From Labilibaculum sp041595635 (lineage in GTDB: Bacteria; Bacteroidota; Bacteroidia; Bacteroidales; Marinifilaceae): 64,000 nucleotides of DNA. Below the pieces are notes generated by a model that searched no databases, was not told the DNA's origin, and worked only from the letters and a program-made list of their open reading frames with translations. A program made the position numbers and the translations under genes. Shown here piece after piece: positions 9,142-18,712 of the stretch; position 1 is the first letter of the stretch; every line of letters starts with the position of its first letter. Location of the stretch: positions 1 to 64,000 of the forward strand of contig NZ_JBFHJW010000018.1 of assembly GCF_041595635.1 (NCBI RefSeq), written 5' to 3'.

Positions 9142-9677
9142 AATTTCATAAATTTTAATATGTATAATATGCAAGATTTAAAAGAGAGATTACTGCCTTA
9201 TGAATTATATGCATATATAATTGAAGGCAGCCTTTTTAGCTTACCAGATTTTAATGAAAGCATCTGATAATATTATGTTATTAAAATAAGGGGTGTTAAG
9301 TATAGGAAATAGAATAGGAGTTAAAGTGTAAAGTTACTTACAAATTAAATGAAAGTCAATCTTTTTTTGATGATAAAATAAATACTTAACATGATGATTG
9401 TTATTGCTTTATGTTGGTATTTTTAGTGGAGGTTCACTTAGTGTGGTGAAGAGTAAAATATCGTTCTTGAGTAAGCGTTTATTGTCAATTTATGGAATGA
9501 AAAAAAAAGCGTAAATATTTATTTTTAGATGGTGAAATTCAATGGTTTTACTTATTCTAAAAATAGTGAATGTTAAATCTAAACAAAAGAAGAATTTGCT
9601 TGCATTGGAGAGCTCATAAAAAGAGCCTGCTAATTCGATGAATTTAGCAGGCTTTTTTTATATTTTGAAAACAGAGT
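9142..9677. other. About 500-bp AT-rich intergenic region
   Basis: No coding frame is supported. Apart from the terminator at 9625-9659 I see only AT-rich sequence; the 5' part presumably holds the promoter of the alpha/beta hydrolase gene, but no clear consensus site was found. Confidence 0.5.
9625..9659. terminator. Bidirectional terminator after the thioesterase gene
   Basis: GCCTGCTAA pairs with TTAGCAGGC around a 10-base loop. It is flanked by an A-run on the left and seven T on the right, so it can work on both strands. It ends the minus-strand thioesterase transcript. Confidence 0.8.
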
Positions 9678-10052
9678 TTATAGTCTGCTCATAAATTTTA
9701 CGGGATCAATAAGGTAACGCATGTGTTTTGCTGAACCAATTACTCCATCTTCATCAGAAGCTTCAATTTCGAAACTTATTTTTTTGCCGTCAACTTTGCT
9801 TATTTTTGCAGTACAACTTACTTTTTCACCTACTTTAGTTGCTTTGCTGTGTTTGGTATCTATTTGAATGCCTACGCTATCCATTCCTTTTTCTAAATCG
9901 GCTTCCATACATGCAATTGCTGTGTTTTCCATGAAAGCTACCATGGCTGGAGTTGCATAAACTTTCAATTTACCTGATCCGTGATGAATTGCAGTGTCTT
10001 GATCGGTTACAGTCATTGTTTGGGTTGCTGTTAATCCTTCTTTTAGTGCCAT
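9678..10052 (-). CDS. Thioesterase, hotdog fold, FlK-like
   Basis: This 124-residue protein matches the fluoroacetyl-CoA-thioesterase-like hotdog group: TPAMVAFMENTAIACME forms the central hotdog helix with a catalytic-type Glu, and GEKVSCTAKISKVDGKKISFEIEASDEDG forms the sheet. It probably hydrolyses an acyl-CoA; the substrate is unknown and fluoroacetate is not implied. Start ATG at 10052; the gene is 52 bp downstream of prfC on the same strand and could be co-transcribed with it. Length is normal for a single hotdog domain. Confidence 0.8.
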   Translation of the reverse strand: MALKEGLTATQTMTVTDQDTAIHHGSGKLKVYATPAMVAFMENTAIACMEADLEKGMDSVGIQIDTKHSKATKVGEKVSCTAKISKVDGKKISFEIEASDEDGVIGSAKHMRYLIDPVKFMSRL

Positions 10053-10104
10053 ATTTCTATCTTATTTTTTGATTTCTAATTCGCTGTTTATCCGTTTTGC
10101 TGTC

Positions 10105-11679
10105 TTAAAATTCGGATGTAAAATGGAATTCCAACTTAGGGTAATTGTTTTGTGCCATTTGCAGCATATACCCCGAATCAGCAAGGAAAACATCTCTTCC
10201 ATGCTTGTCTTTGGCAATGTATTGGAATTTGGCTTTTTTGAATTCTTTTAATTGCTCATCATCATTTGATTTAATCCAGCATGCTTTGTGCAGATTAATA
10301 TGTTCCCATCTACAGGAAGCACTGTATTCGTGCAGCAAACGGTATTCAATAACCTCAAACTGCAGAGCTCCTACAGTTCCAATTACTTTTCGGCCGTTAA
10401 ACTGAGAAATAAAAAGCTGTGCTACTCCCTCATCCATCAACTGGTCGATCCCTTTGGCCAATTGTTTCGATTTCATTGGATCAGCATTTTCAATGTATTT
10501 AAACAGCTCTGGAGAGAAACTAGGAATTCCTTTGAAATGAACTTTTTCGCCCTCGGTTAAAGTGTCTCCAATTTTAAAGTTTCCTGTATCGTGCAAACCT
10601 ACAATATCCCCAGGATAGGCTTCTTCTACAATCGACTTTTTCTCAGCCATAAAAGCTGTAGGACTTGAGAATTTTAATTTCTTACCATTTCTTACGTGAA
10701 GGTAAGCTGTATTTCGTCGGAATACACCCGATACAATCTTTACAAAGGCAATACGATCTCGGTGGTTTGGATCCATGTTTGCATGGATTTTAAAAACAAA
10801 ACCCGAGAATTTCTCTTCGGTAGGCTCAATTACTCTTTCAACAGTTTGACAAGGAAGTGGAGAAGGTGCAATTTGAACGAAAGCATCCAATAGCTCGCGA
10901 ACACCAAAATTATTCAGGGCTGATCCAAAGAAAACAGGAGCAATTTTGGCATCCAGATAATCCTGTATATTTAAGTCAGGGTAAACGCCAGATACCAACT
11001 CAAGTTCTTCTCGAAGTATCTCAGCATCGTCACCAATGTATTCTTCCAATTTCGGATTCGAAACATCGTCAAATTCAATGGTTTCTTCAACGGTTTGAGT
11101 GCCTGGCGTAAACAAACTCAAGTTCTTCTGAAACATATTGTATACACCTTTAAAATCGGGACCCATATTAATTGGCCAGCTTAAAGGGTTCACACTAATC
11201 TTTAATTCTTCTTCAATTTCATCCAACAAATCAAAGGCATCCTTACCGCTACGGTCCATTTTATTGATGAAAACAATTACTGGAGTTTTCCTCATTCTAC
11301 AAACCTGCATCAATTTTCGGGTCTGTGCTTCAACTCCTTTAGCAACGTCAATTACAATAATTACGCTATCGCAAGCGGTAAGCGTACGAAAGGTATCTTC
11401 TGCGAAATCCTGGTGACCTGGAGTATCTAGAATATTTATTTTATGACCTTTATATTCAAATCCCATTACAGAAGTTGCAACAGAAATACCTCTCTGTCTT
11501 TCAATTTCCATGAAATCGGAAGTCGCCGTTTTCTTTATTTTATTCGATTTTACAGCACCTGCAACATGAATAGCACCTCCAAAAAGAAGTAATTTTTCGG
11601 TTAGTGTTGTTTTCCCCGCATCCGGGTGAGAAATAATCCCAAATGTTCTTCTTCTGTTTATCTCGTCGTTAAATCCCAT
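10105..11679 (-). CDS. prfC: Peptide chain release factor 3
   Basis: A translational GTPase that recycles RF1/RF2 after peptide release. The G motifs are clear: SHPDAGKTT (G1), DTPGHQDF (G3) and INKMDR (G4), followed by an EF-Tu-like domain 2 and the RF3 C-terminal domain (GALQFEVIEYRLLHEY). The frame is open to 11766, but the start at 11679 (MGFNDEINRRRTFGIISHP) is chosen because it begins at the conserved N-terminus and a TACTTTTG -7 element lies at 11718-11711, between the two candidate starts. About 525 residues, normal for RF3. Confidence 0.95.
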   Translation of the reverse strand: MGFNDEINRRRTFGIISHPDAGKTTLTEKLLLFGGAIHVAGAVKSNKIKKTATSDFMEIERQRGISVATSVMGFEYKGHKINILDTPGHQDFAEDTFRTLTACDSVIIVIDVAKGVEAQTRKLMQVCRMRKTPVIVFINKMDRSGKDAFDLLDEIEEELKISVNPLSWPINMGPDFKGVYNMFQKNLSLFTPGTQTVEETIEFDDVSNPKLEEYIGDDAEILREELELVSGVYPDLNIQDYLDAKIAPVFFGSALNNFGVRELLDAFVQIAPSPLPCQTVERVIEPTEEKFSGFVFKIHANMDPNHRDRIAFVKIVSGVFRRNTAYLHVRNGKKLKFSSPTAFMAEKKSIVEEAYPGDIVGLHDTGNFKIGDTLTEGEKVHFKGIPSFSPELFKYIENADPMKSKQLAKGIDQLMDEGVAQLFISQFNGRKVIGTVGALQFEVIEYRLLHEYSASCRWEHINLHKACWIKSNDDEQLKEFKKAKFQYIAKDKHGRDVFLADSGYMLQMAQNNYPKLEFHFTSEF

Positions 11680-11710
11680 CGATAGTATTTTCTTTACAAA
11701 TAAAAGCACG

Positions 11711-11718
11711 CAAAAGTA
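11711..11718 (-). promoter_or_regulatory. -7 promoter element of prfC
   Basis: The minus strand reads TACTTTTG, a perfect TAnnTTTG -7 element, about 32 bases before the prfC ATG. No good -33 TTTG is seen at the expected distance. Confidence 0.5.
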
Positions 11719-11901
11719 ATCAATTTTACTGATTTTTTGTGTTTCCTTGTCGATTAAATAGTGCACTTTTTTAAGCCATTGTAGGTGAAAATAGACAGGA
11801 GTAAAGCAATGAACCAGGTTCCATTTCGAGTAGTGCTTTACTTTTAATTTACATTTCTTTTTGTAGATTTATGCGGCGAAATTTCAAACTAAAAAATAAG
11901 A

Positions 11902-12402
11902 ATGAAGCGAATAGGTTTACTGTCTGATACTCATGCTTGGCTCGATCCAATTGTTGAAAAACATTTGAAAGAATGCGACGAAATTTGGCATGCTGGAGAT
12001 ATTGGAGGAATTGAAATAGCCGATAAATTGTCCAAAATTAGTTTGCTTCGAGCTGTTCATGGAAACATCGATGGTCAGGATGTTCGGATTGTTTATCCAA
12101 AAAATCAGCGATTTTTTTGCGAAGAGGTTGATGTATGGATGACACATATTGGAGGTTATCCAAAAAATTATGATAGAAATGTAAAGCCTGAAATTTTTAC
12201 GAATACACCACAACTTTTTATTTCTGGTCATTCGCATATTTTAAAAGTCATTTTCGATAAAGAATTGAATCTTTTGCACATAAATCCCGGTGCAGCTGGA
12301 ATCCAAGGCTTCCATAAAGTTCAAACTATGGTAAAATTTATAATCGAGGGGAAGGAAATTAAAGATCTTGAGGTGGTAGAATTTGGAAACAAAGGTAAGT
12401 GA
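11902..12402 (+). CDS. YfcE/MJ0936-type metallophosphoesterase
   Basis: Calcineurin-like phosphoesterase motifs appear in order: GLLSDTHAW, WHAGDIGG, VHGNIDG, then MTHIGG and ISGHSHILK, ending in HINPGAAG. These supply the usual metal ligands. The 166-residue length matches the small YfcE/MJ0936 group of cytoplasmic phosphodiesterases, whose natural substrates are poorly known. The gene is divergent from prfC and monocistronic as far as can be seen. Confidence 0.9.
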   Translation: MKRIGLLSDTHAWLDPIVEKHLKECDEIWHAGDIGGIEIADKLSKISLLRAVHGNIDGQDVRIVYPKNQRFFCEEVDVWMTHIGGYPKNYDRNVKPEIFTNTPQLFISGHSHILKVIFDKELNLLHINPGAAGIQGFHKVQTMVKFIIEGKEIKDLEVVEFGNKGK

Positions 12403-12772
12403 AAATTGCTAAAATTAAAGCATATAAATACTTAGGGGCTTTATTCTATTAGAATAAAATACGAGTGGGTTGGAAATAGGTTTTGCCCTGATTCATGGAA
12501 TAAAAAAAGGTCTTGATGATTTTTACTTTTGCATTTTTAATATAACAAGTTTTTGTTATATTTAGATGTTTAAATTTGAACTGTAATTAACAGCCGATTA
12601 TGAAATTGACATTTTTGTAATAGGTTAATTATTAGTGTTTTGTGTGTTTTGTAAATAAATAGAGTAAAACACATAAAAGACCACGAGATCCGATATTATT
12701 GCTTTCCTCTTGTGATGCATTCAAATTCCGACAAGCAAAAAAAATATATATAAATCAAAAATTCATCATATT
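12403..12772. other. 370-bp leader and intergenic region before aconitase
   Basis: No coding frame is supported. A dyad at 12440-12458 (TTTATTCTA with TAGAATAAA) may end the phosphodiesterase transcript. A TACTTTTG element at 12524-12531 could be a -7 site, which would give an aconitase leader of about 230 bases, but its -33 box is poor. Confidence 0.4.
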
Positions 12773-15040
12773 ATGCTATTTGATTTTGAATTGATAAAAT
12801 CAGTTTACGAACAAATGCCTGAAAAGGTAAAAAACGCTCGAAAAAATTTAGGTAAACCACTTACCTTGAGCGAGAAAATATTGTATTCTCATATTTCTAC
12901 TGAGGAAAAAGGGAATAAATTTAATCGAGGAGTTGATTATGTAAATTTTGCTCCCGATAGAGTTGCTATGCAGGATGCAACAGCACAAATGGCTCTTTTG
13001 CAATTTATGAATGCTGGAAAGACCAAGGTTGCAGTTCCATCAACAGTGCATTGCGATCACTTAATTCAAGCTTCAATAGGGGCAAAGAAAGATTTGTCTG
13101 ACGCTAAAGAACAAAATAACGAGGTCTATAATTTCCTAGAGTCTGTATCTCAGAAATATGGAATTGGATTTTGGAAGCCAGGGGCTGGTATTATCCACCA
13201 GGTAGTTCTTGAAAATTACGCTTTTCCTGGGGGAATGATGATTGGTACCGATTCTCATACTGTAAATGCAGGAGGATTAGGAATGGTTGCCATTGGTGTT
13301 GGAGGTGCTGATGCTGTTGATGTAATGGCGGGAATGCCTTGGGAATTGAAAATGCCTAAATTAATAGGTATCAAACTAACTGGTAAATTAAGCGGTTGGG
13401 TTTCCCCTAAGGATGTAATATTAAAAGTAGCTGGAATTTTGACTGTAAAAGGTGGAACTGGAGCTATTGTAGAATATTTTGGTGAGGGAGCCGATTCAAT
13501 TTCATGCACGGGTAAAGGAACCATTTGTAATATGGGTGCTGAAATTGGAGCAACAACTTCTATTTTTGCATACGATAGAAATATGAGTAATTATTTACGT
13601 CTTACAGGACGCGAAGATGTTGCTGATTTAGCCGACGTAGTGATGCAAAATCTACGTGCTGACGAAGAGGTTTATGAAAATCCAGAAAAATATTACGATC
13701 AAGTTATTGAAATCAACTTGTCGGAAATGCAGCCATATATTAATGGACCATTCACTCCAGATTTAGCTCATAGTTTAAGCGATTTTGGAAAAGCGGTAAA
13801 AGAGAACAATTATCCTCAGAAATTAGAAGTGGGTTTAATTGGGTCTTGTACCAACTCTTCATACGAAGATCTTTCAAGAGCAGCTTCTCTGGCTAAACAG
13901 GCCAAAGATAAAAAGTTGAAGGTAAAAGCTGAATTTGTAGTAACTCCTGGTTCTGAATTGGTGAGATATACAACCGAAAGAGATGGTATTTTAAAAGAAT
14001 TTGAGGACATAGGAGGAGTGATCATGGCCAATGCTTGTGGTCCTTGTATCGGACAGTGGAAACGTCATACCGATGATCCAACCCGTAAAAATTCCATCAT
14101 TACCTCTTTCAATAGAAACTTTGCCAAGCGTAACGACGGAAATCCGAATACACATGGATTCGTTGCATCGCCTGAATTGGTGACTGCTATGGCTATAGCT
14201 GGAGATATGTGTTTTAATCCAATGACCGATACCTTAATTAATGAAGATGGTGTTGAGGTGAAATTGGATGAGCCAAAAGGTCTTGAATTTCCTCCTAATG
14301 GTTTTGATATGAAGGATTCAGGATTTTTAGCTCCCAGAGAAAATGGGGCATCAATCACAATTAATGTTGCTGATGATTCGGAACGATTGCAATTGCTTGC
14401 TCCGTTTCAGGCTTGGGATGGCAAGAATTATTCTGGTTTAAATCTACTTATCAAAGCCAAAGGAAAATGTACAACAGATCATATTTCTATGGCAGGTCCG
14501 TGGTTAAGATTTAGAGGACATTTAGATAATATTTCCAATAATATGTTGATTGGTGCAGTAAACTATTTTAACGAGGAAACAAATGCCATATTTAATCCTG
14601 TGAATGGTAAATATGAAGAGGTTCCTGTTACTGCAAGAGCATTAAAAGCCAAAGGTTTAGCTTCTGTTGTTGTCGGAGATGAAAATTATGGAGAAGGATC
14701 CTCAAGAGAGCATGCAGCTATGGAGCCACGACATTTAGGTGTTAAGGTGGTTATTGTACGTTCATTTGCTAGAATTCATGAAACGAACCTTAAAAAGCAA
14801 GGTGTTCTAGGATTAACATTTGCTGATAAATCTGATTATGATAAAATTCAGGAGAAGGATAAGTTTGATGTTGTGGGCTTAACCAATTTCACACCTGGAA
14901 AACCTTTGGAATTGGTTGTTACTCATGAAGATGGATCGAAAGATGTTATCGTGGCTAACCATTCCTATAATGATGTTCAGATTGAGTGGTTTAAAGCTGG
15001 AAGTGCACTAAATCTAATCAGAAAACAAAACGCAAAATAA
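12773..15040 (+). CDS. acn: Aconitate hydratase (mitochondrial-type)
   Basis: Converts citrate to isocitrate through cis-aconitate with a [4Fe-4S] cluster. Cluster Cys lie in LIGSCTNSSYED and ACGPCIGQW. Substrate-binding motifs include GTDSHTVNAGGLG and the swivel-domain GDENYGEGSSREHAA. The 755-residue length and sequence fit the mitochondrial-type group usual in Bacteroidota, not AcnB. Citrate synthase follows 66 bp downstream on the same strand, so the two enzymes of the citrate-to-isocitrate branch probably form an operon. Confidence 0.95.
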   Translation: MLFDFELIKSVYEQMPEKVKNARKNLGKPLTLSEKILYSHISTEEKGNKFNRGVDYVNFAPDRVAMQDATAQMALLQFMNAGKTKVAVPSTVHCDHLIQASIGAKKDLSDAKEQNNEVYNFLESVSQKYGIGFWKPGAGIIHQVVLENYAFPGGMMIGTDSHTVNAGGLGMVAIGVGGADAVDVMAGMPWELKMPKLIGIKLTGKLSGWVSPKDVILKVAGILTVKGGTGAIVEYFGEGADSISCTGKGTICNMGAEIGATTSIFAYDRNMSNYLRLTGREDVADLADVVMQNLRADEEVYENPEKYYDQVIEINLSEMQPYINGPFTPDLAHSLSDFGKAVKENNYPQKLEVGLIGSCTNSSYEDLSRAASLAKQAKDKKLKVKAEFVVTPGSELVRYTTERDGILKEFEDIGGVIMANACGPCIGQWKRHTDDPTRKNSIITSFNRNFAKRNDGNPNTHGFVASPELVTAMAIAGDMCFNPMTDTLINEDGVEVKLDEPKGLEFPPNGFDMKDSGFLAPRENGASITINVADDSERLQLLAPFQAWDGKNYSGLNLLIKAKGKCTTDHISMAGPWLRFRGHLDNISNNMLIGAVNYFNEETNAIFNPVNGKYEEVPVTARALKAKGLASVVVGDENYGEGSSREHAAMEPRHLGVKVVIVRSFARIHETNLKKQGVLGLTFADKSDYDKIQEKDKFDVVGLTNFTPGKPLELVVTHEDGSKDVIVANHSYNDVQIEWFKAGSALNLIRKQNAK

Positions 15041-15106
15041 ACGATAAGCAAATGTTCATGTGAAATCAAACTCCCCAGTTGGTTTCCAAAAAAAGTTTAG
15101 ACTACT

Positions 15107-16435
15107 ATGAAAAAAACATTAAAGCAAACTTTGTTCGAAAAAATCAAGGAGCAAAGACCTCGTACCAAACGATTATTAAAAGAATACGGGGATGTAGTTG
15201 TTGATAATGTTACTATATCTCAAGTAATTGGTGGAATGAGGGGGCTAAAGTCACTGGTTACTGATATTTCTTATCTGGATCCAGATGAGGGAATACGGTA
15301 TAGAGGATATACCTTGGATGAAGTAATTGAAGGTTTACCTAAGCCTAAGGGCGGTGATATGCCTTATGTTGAAGGCCTGTTTTATTTGCTCCTTACTGGC
15401 GATTTTCCGAATCAGGAAGAAGTGATGCAAGTGGTTGATGAGTTTAGTAAGCGCAGAATTGTTCCTCGCTATGTGTATGAGGTTATTGATTCGTTTCCAT
15501 GCTGTAGTCATCCGATGGCTATTTTTTCAACAGCAATTCTTACTTTAAATCGCGAATCTGTTTTTAACAGACAGTACCATGCGGGTTTGAATAAAAAGGA
15601 TTATTGGGAAGCTACTTTCGACGATTCTTTAAATCTATTGGCTAAATTGCCTGAAATAGCAGCTTATATATATAATAAATTATATCGTCAGGGACCTAGA
15701 ATTAATTCCAATCCTAATTTGGATATGGGTGCCAATTTTGCGCACATGATGGGAATTTCTAAGCCTTATGATGATGTTTCCCGTTTGCATTTTATTATTC
15801 ATAGTGATCATGAAAGTGGTAATGTGAGTGCGCATACAGGACATTTGGTTGCTAGTTCCTTGTCTGATATTTATCTTTCCATTTCAGCAATGATTAATGG
15901 TCTGGCTGGTCCATTGCATGGTCTTGCTAATCAGGAAGTGTTAAGGTGGTTGCAAGAAGTGATGGATAAAATGGATAATCGTGTTCCAACTAAGGAAGAG
16001 ATGACACAGTTCGTTTGGGATACATTAAATTCAGGTCAGGTAATTCCAGGTTTTGGTCATGCGGTATTACGCAAAACAGATCCCAGATACATGCTACAAC
16101 GAGAATTTAGCTTGAAACATTTGCCTGAAGATCCTATTTTTAAGTATGCCGATATGTTGTATCAGGTTGTTCCTGATATACTCAAAGAACATGGTAAGGC
16201 GAAAAATCCTTGGCCCAATGTAGATGCTCAATCGGGTGTGATACAATGGCATTATGGGGTTACTGAATATGATTTCTACACGGTTCTTTTTGGTATAGGT
16301 CGTTCGATTGGTATTTGTGCCAACGTGATTTGGGATAGAGCTTTGGGGTATCCATTGGAAAGACCAAAATCAATTACAACTGATATGCTTGAGGAAATTG
16401 CAGGTATTAAGAAAATGGCAGAGACTGAAAAGTAA
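15107..16435 (+). CDS. gltA: Citrate synthase, eukaryotic type
   Basis: Condenses oxaloacetate and acetyl-CoA. Active-site motifs are present: HSDHESGNVSAHT, GPLHGLANQEVL and GFGHAVLRKTDPRYMLQ, then the C-terminal GVTEYDFYTVLFGIGRS. The N-terminal extension (KEQRPRTKRLLKEYGDVVVDNV) and 442-residue length fit the eukaryotic-type Si-citrate synthases found in Bacteroidota. It sits directly downstream of aconitase and ends at a strong terminator. Isocitrate dehydrogenase, often between these two genes in Bacteroides, is absent here. Confidence 0.94.
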   Translation: MKKTLKQTLFEKIKEQRPRTKRLLKEYGDVVVDNVTISQVIGGMRGLKSLVTDISYLDPDEGIRYRGYTLDEVIEGLPKPKGGDMPYVEGLFYLLLTGDFPNQEEVMQVVDEFSKRRIVPRYVYEVIDSFPCCSHPMAIFSTAILTLNRESVFNRQYHAGLNKKDYWEATFDDSLNLLAKLPEIAAYIYNKLYRQGPRINSNPNLDMGANFAHMMGISKPYDDVSRLHFIIHSDHESGNVSAHTGHLVASSLSDIYLSISAMINGLAGPLHGLANQEVLRWLQEVMDKMDNRVPTKEEMTQFVWDTLNSGQVIPGFGHAVLRKTDPRYMLQREFSLKHLPEDPIFKYADMLYQVVPDILKEHGKAKNPWPNVDAQSGVIQWHYGVTEYDFYTVLFGIGRSIGICANVIWDRALGYPLERPKSITTDMLEEIAGIKKMAETEK

Positions 16436-16460
16436 TAGAGCCTTATAATTGAATAAAAAA

Positions 16461-16494
16461 GGGTTGATTTCTAGATGGAAATCAACCCTTTTTT
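16461..16494 (+). terminator. Terminator of the aconitase-citrate synthase operon
   Basis: GGGTTGATTTC pairs perfectly with GAAATCAACCC around a 6-base loop, followed by six T. Confidence 0.9.
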
Positions 16495-16599
16495 ATAAAA
16501 AAAAACTGTAAAAAAGTTGGTGAAGACTTTGTTACAGTTTTGCGCAAAAACTAACAATATGGAAAGAATTCCAATAAATTTTATTTAGTAAAAAAAAGA

Positions 16600-16760
16600 A
16601 ATACTTTAAACCCTACATCTTATTCTAACCCAAACTAAACCAAGCAGGATTTAAAGTATTCTCGTAGCATAAAATAATGCTTCAATCCACCTTTCCTCTT
16701 ACAATCAGATAAAACTTCATGTAATCTCTCACTCACCTTACAAAGGTGTGTGTTTTTTTT
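16600..16760 (+). ncRNA. Possible small RNA or structured intergenic transcript
   Basis: AATACTTTAAA at 16600-16610 pairs with TTTAAAGTATT at 16650-16660. Downstream, CACCTT-aca-AAGGTG at 16734-16748 is followed closely by a run of at least nine T, like an intrinsic terminator that belongs to no annotated plus-strand gene. No promoter of clear quality was found, so the call is speculative. Confidence 0.25.
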
Positions 16761-16881
16761 TTGACATGAGTCATTGAATTTACCCAAATTAGAGGAGAAA
16801 AATACGTACTAAAAATGGGTAATTTACGACACGTAAATACATTGGGTTTTGTAATGTGCTATCGGATAGGGTAATAAAAGC

Positions 16882-16909
16882 AAAAGCCAATCTTTTTCGA
16901 TTGGCTTTT
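16882..16909 (-). terminator. Terminator of the 16916-18712 gene
   Basis: AAAAGCCAATC pairs with GATTGGCTTTT around a 6-base loop, directly after the stop codon of the minus-strand gene; T-rich flanks occur on both sides. Confidence 0.75.
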
Positions 16910-16915
16910 GTTTTT

Positions 16916-18712
16916 TTATTTTAAAGAAGGGATTAGTAATCTTTCTATTTCTATTTCTAATTTGTCAAGATTGTTTGTTACCTGATCCTGCATGTTTTTA
17001 AATTTTACATTTAAATTCTCAGATAAATTTTTATAATATTCGACGCCATTTAAAAGGTTGGTCTTAAATTTTTGCAAAGATTTAATCTGTTTTGCTGCTG
17101 GATTTTGAAGTTCGTCGATTTGTTCTTTTAAGTAATCGATATACAAAGTCATTTCTTTTATGAACAGATTAGGCCTGTCTTTTCGTTGAATCAGATTGGT
17201 GCGATTGTAAATGTGATCAATCATTTCTTTCAATTTTGCTGTTCTTGAGAAATAGGCCAAGTTGGGACCTGGACAAATAGAAACTCCATCGCCATCAGCA
17301 CCAGTATCAATGCCATTAACAAGAAAGGAAGCAGCTGACAATCCTTTACACAAACAGGTTTTTTCAAGAAGTAAACTAACTTCCTTATCGTATTCCTTTT
17401 GTGGAAGGTTTTTGCTTTTCAGATCAGCAAGTTTTAATTTGTGATACTGAATGGAGGCAGTGCATATTGGCTTTTCTGTAAATTCAGTGTTCGAAAGCAT
17501 ATATTTTTTTGTACATGCACTTCCAGATTTGTTATTGGCAAATCGTTCAAGAACATCTCGGTCTCTTGAATTTCCTAGAAGGTTGTTAAAGCGCACTCCT
17601 AATGGGGAAGCATGACTAAGTGTTAAGTCTTTTTCCTTTGCTTCTTCGAGTAGTTGAAGTGTTTCCTTATCAACATCACAGGTTTCGGGAACCAAAAGAA
17701 ATGGAGATCCCCATCCAATTGAATCGAGATCGTAATGATCCATCAAAAATTCTTGTTCTTCAGCTGTACCAACACCACCTTGAGCGGTGAGTTTAATTTC
17801 TAATTCTGTTTTTGGACAAATTTTTCCTTTGGCTTCAAGAGCAGCTTGCAGAATTTCAAACAAAGTAGATCGTAATTCCTCTCTGTTTTCTTTGAATTCT
17901 TCAAGAATGGGTCCCATCAAATATCCTTCGGTTGCAAAGGCATGACCACCACAATTAAGACCAGATTCTACTCTGAATTCTGATACCCAAATTCCCTTTT
18001 TTGCTAAAAATTTACCTTGTATAAGAGCCGAACGGTAATCGCTTACTTTAAGAACAATCTTTTTATGGATGTAGCCATTTTTATCTGGATAAAAATCATC
18101 AAATTGTTCTAGATAACTATAAAGTCTGGGATTCATTCCTGCTGATAAAACCATGGAGCTCCTCAGGTTACTCATCGCAAATCCACGAAGAGCTGCATGT
18201 GCATCGTTATATTCAACAGGCAATTTTTCGCCTTGGTAATAATTATCTTTGTCTAGCTTAGTCATGATGTTAACATCAATAGCACCCAATGGAAGATTAT
18301 TGACTAACCATTCTTTCGCCTCTTTAAGGTAGGATCTTCCTTCAAACTTTGCTTTAAACTCTTTCTTTACTTCGGAAAAGTCAGGAAGTAAATCAAGGTA
18401 TTCTTCAAAATCTTCTTTTGTTTCCTGAATGGATGTTTTAAGATTGTCAAATTTCTTTTTTACAACCTTATCCATCAAATTAAGGTAAGAAGTAATTCTT
18501 TCTGCACGAAAATCTTTCGTCTTCTCTGTGATTGGAGAAAAGGGTAAGCTGAGCTTTTTACAATATAGCTCTCGCATTTTCTCTAGTAGTAAATCATCAA
18601 CTATAGAAATAACCGATGAGATACCTAAATGAGCCACTTTTGCAGGAGTATCCACTGTAAATCCAGTTCCCATAACTGGAATATGGAAACTATGTCCTAA
18701 AATTTTACGCAT
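16916..18712 (-). CDS. Conserved protein of unknown function, TIM-barrel (nitronate monooxygenase/PfaD-like)
   Basis: A 598-residue protein without a signal peptide. The start (IPVMGTGFTVDTPAKVAHLGISSVISIVDD, residues 11-40) and the internal KLTAQGGVGTAEEQEFL (308-324) recall FMN-dependent TIM barrels such as nitronate monooxygenase and PfaD. Other conserved-looking motifs are SGLNCGGHAFATEG (C254) and IGWGSPFLLVPETC. Five Cys fall within 81 residues (400, 417, 453, 455, 480), including CLC, which could bind a metal or Fe-S cluster. The last 100 residues are helical and lysine-rich. I recall similar uncharacterised proteins in Bacteroidota, but no function. It stands alone between two terminated transcripts. 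Confidence 0.6.
   Translation of the reverse strand: MRKILGHSFHIPVMGTGFTVDTPAKVAHLGISSVISIVDDLLLEKMRELYCKKLSLPFSPITEKTKDFRAERITSYLNLMDKVVKKKFDNLKTSIQETKEDFEEYLDLLPDFSEVKKEFKAKFEGRSYLKEAKEWLVNNLPLGAIDVNIMTKLDKDNYYQGEKLPVEYNDAHAALRGFAMSNLRSSMVLSAGMNPRLYSYLEQFDDFYPDKNGYIHKKIVLKVSDYRSALIQGKFLAKKGIWVSEFRVESGLNCGGHAFATEGYLMGPILEEFKENREELRSTLFEILQAALEAKGKICPKTELEIKLTAQGGVGTAEEQEFLMDHYDLDSIGWGSPFLLVPETCDVDKETLQLLEEAKEKDLTLSHASPLGVRFNNLLGNSRDRDVLERFANNKSGSACTKKYMLSNTEFTEKPICTASIQYHKLKLADLKSKNLPQKEYDKEVSLLLEKTCLCKGLSAASFLVNGIDTGADGDGVSICPGPNLAYFSRTAKLKEMIDHIYNRTNLIQRKDRPNLFIKEMTLYIDYLKEQIDELQNPAAKQIKSLQKFKTNLLNGVEYYKNLSENLNVKFKNMQDQVTNNLDKLEIEIERLLIPSLK

Larger units (their letters stand above)
16436..16915. 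other. 480-bp intergenic region with several dyads
   Basis: Convergent gene ends bound the region. Besides terminators at both edges it holds a long-range inverted repeat (16600-16610 with 16650-16660), a hairpin at 16734-16748 followed by T9, and a small palindrome ATTTACG-ACA-CGTAAAT near 16820-16840. No coding frame is supported. Confidence 0.5.
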
